In this document: positions 4,956-6,001 of the stretch, piece after piece
How the letters are laid out: each line of letters begins with the position of its first letter
Numbering within the stretch: the stretch's first letter is position 1
Assembly: GCA_041484095.1 (NCBI GenBank)
Contig: JBGPGW010000227.1
Coordinates: 1-6,001 of the forward strand
DNA from: JBGPGW01 sp041484095
Lineage (GTDB): Bacteria; Pseudomonadota; Alphaproteobacteria; CADEGL01
Reading direction: 5' to 3'
Length of the DNA stretch: 6,001 bases
The notes under the pieces: generated by a model
Told to the model about the DNA's origin: nothing
Databases searched by the model: none
Seen by the model: only the letters and a program-made list of their open reading frames with translations
Position numbers and translations under genes: made by a program

Positions 4956-5972
4956 CGATTTTTGGGCAGATTCTTGAGGCAAAGGCCGGAAACCCGGCCC
5001 TAATTCGAGCGGCTCCGTCGCGGCGCCGTCCGCTTCAAATCCCTGGACCAGGATAGACCCCTGTCTCGGGTTTGCCACGAGCGCCATGCGCGTCGTGTGG
5101 TTAAGGATGGGTGGCTTCAGCCAGTCGAGGCCGCCCGTCCGGCCGGCCAGGCATTGGCTCATCTGCGCATGGCGTTCGTGGCTGTCCATGCTCCGCGCCT
5201 GGCCCCGGAACGAGGGCGTTTGCCAGTGGTTTGTGGCGCAGACGGGCGCCTCGTGGACGGCGGCCGCCGTCTCGGTGCGCTCGATGACACAGCCTTCCCC
5301 AGGGCCGCAGAGGCCGAAGATCGCGGGGATAGAAAGCGGCGTCGACACGAGGCGCGCCCGCGCCTCCTCATAGGTCGCGCATTGCTCGAAGGCCGCGCGC
5401 AGGAGATGGACGGGCGGCAGCCCCCCATTGCGCCATTGTCCCGCGCGGTTGAGAAGCCAATCCGCGAGGAACGGCAGGCCCCGGCGCCGCATGGGCGGCT
5501 GGTTGAGCGCCGCCGCGAACCGTCCGGGAGCCGAGGCGGTCACGATCCCCGTGAAGCCGGGCCAGGTCAGATTGTCATAGGGGCCGTAGGGCGTCGCATG
5601 CCGCGCGACGACGAGGTGGCGTCCGATGCCTTCGAGCGGCCAGTCGAGCGTCCGCAGCATGCGAAATCCGGGTGCGGACGGGTCGGCCGCTATGGCGGTC
5701 GTGCAGCCCCACTCGAAACTCAGATTGAGGAGATGCGAACCCGATTTCTTGAGCAAGCCGGCGATCGCGTCGATTTCCTCGCGGTAGGGATTGTCGGTCC
5801 GGACGAGCCAGCGCTGCGACAGCCGATCCGCTACCGCGACCATCGCCGGCCCATAGGTCGACCGGCCGATTTCGAGCAACACGGCCGCCCGCTCGATCTC
5901 GGCTTCGGCCAGCGCGACGGGCGACGCGGCGCCGAGATTGTGTACGGGAATCCGCTGCAGCCGGCGGCTCAC
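4929..5972 (-). CDS. Putative Ntn-type linear amide hydrolase (acid ceramidase / NAAA / C45-like)
   Basis: A 347-residue protein not recognised as a named gene but with the marks of an N-terminal-nucleophile amide hydrolase. EWGCTTAIA (87-95) places a candidate nucleophile at Cys90. RTLDW (107-111) puts an Arg 17 and an Asp 20 residues after it, close to the C...R..D pattern of acid ceramidase and NAAA. FAAALNQPP (152-160) and CATNHWQT (245-252) resemble the conserved Asn-bearing segments of the C45/CGH fold. In this superfamily autocleavage before the Cys releases a propeptide; here that would remove 89 residues. No signal peptide is visible, which suggests a cytoplasmic protein. The chosen start is GTG 5972 with a poor Shine-Dalgarno sequence; the frame stays open upstream to the window edge, so the true start may lie outside. 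Substrate is unknown: a fatty-acid amide, N-acyl amino acid or similar amide is inference only. The 3' end overlaps the rplU promoter. Confidence 0.7.
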   Translation of the reverse strand: MSRRLQRIPVHNLGAASPVALAEAEIERAAVLLEIGRSTYGPAMVAVADRLSQRWLVRTDNPYREEIDAIAGLLKKSGSHLLNLSFEWGCTTAIAADPSAPGFRMLRTLDWPLEGIGRHLVVARHATPYGPYDNLTWPGFTGIVTASAPGRFAAALNQPPMRRRGLPFLADWLLNRAGQWRNGGLPPVHLLRAAFEQCATYEEARARLVSTPLSIPAIFGLCGPGEGCVIERTETAAAVHEAPVCATNHWQTPSFRGQARSMDSHERHAQMSQCLAGRTGGLDWLKPPILNHTTRMALVANPRQGSILVQGFEADGAATEPLELGPGFRPLPQESAQKSLTGGHLAV

Positions 5973-6001
5973 GGGCTCAGCCTGGAAAGGAAGAGATGGC
6001 A

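Overview
The window is a GC-rich, tightly packed chromosomal segment in which every supported gene lies on the minus strand. The protein sequences and the gene set (rplU-rpmA, obgE, nadD-rsfS, an EnvC-type activator, ctpA) point to an alphaproteobacterium, probably in or near the Hyphomicrobiales (Rhizobiales). Genus cannot be read from the sequence alone. No mobile element, CRISPR array, tRNA or rRNA was seen.

In transcription order (right to left) the layout is as follows. (1) 5972-4929: a 347-residue protein that looks like an N-terminal-nucleophile amide hydrolase of the acid ceramidase / NAAA / C45 type. (2) 4955-4928: a near-consensus housekeeping promoter lying over the 3' end of that gene, followed by a leader of about 85 nt. 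(3) 4836-4166: rplU and rpmA, the ribosomal proteins L21 and L27. (4) 4140-4113: a strong intrinsic terminator. (5) 4045-2999: obgE. (6) 2991-1931: nadD and rsfS. (7) 1927-662: an EnvC-like murein hydrolase activator with a degenerate LytM domain. (8) 665 to the left edge: the first 221 codons of ctpA, a carboxyl-terminal processing protease.

From obgE to ctpA the genes are spaced from a 4-bp overlap to 7 bp, apart from the 29-bp gap that precedes rsfS if its TTG start is used. They are very likely one operon. It couples ribosome biogenesis (ObgE, RsfS), NAD synthesis (NadD) and envelope/peptidoglycan processing (EnvC-like, CtpA). rplU-rpmA has its own promoter and terminator, so obgE probably depends on readthrough or on a promoter I could not identify.

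The window is mostly ordinary housekeeping DNA; I see no undescribed system. The points most worth checking are: the rsfS start, where a textbook Shine-Dalgarno sequence sits in front of an ATA codon overlapping the nadD stop; the rplU promoter whose -10 box contains the stop codon of the upstream gene; the absence of proBA and rlmH from a cluster that often carries them; and the uncharacterised Ntn hydrolase upstream of rplU.
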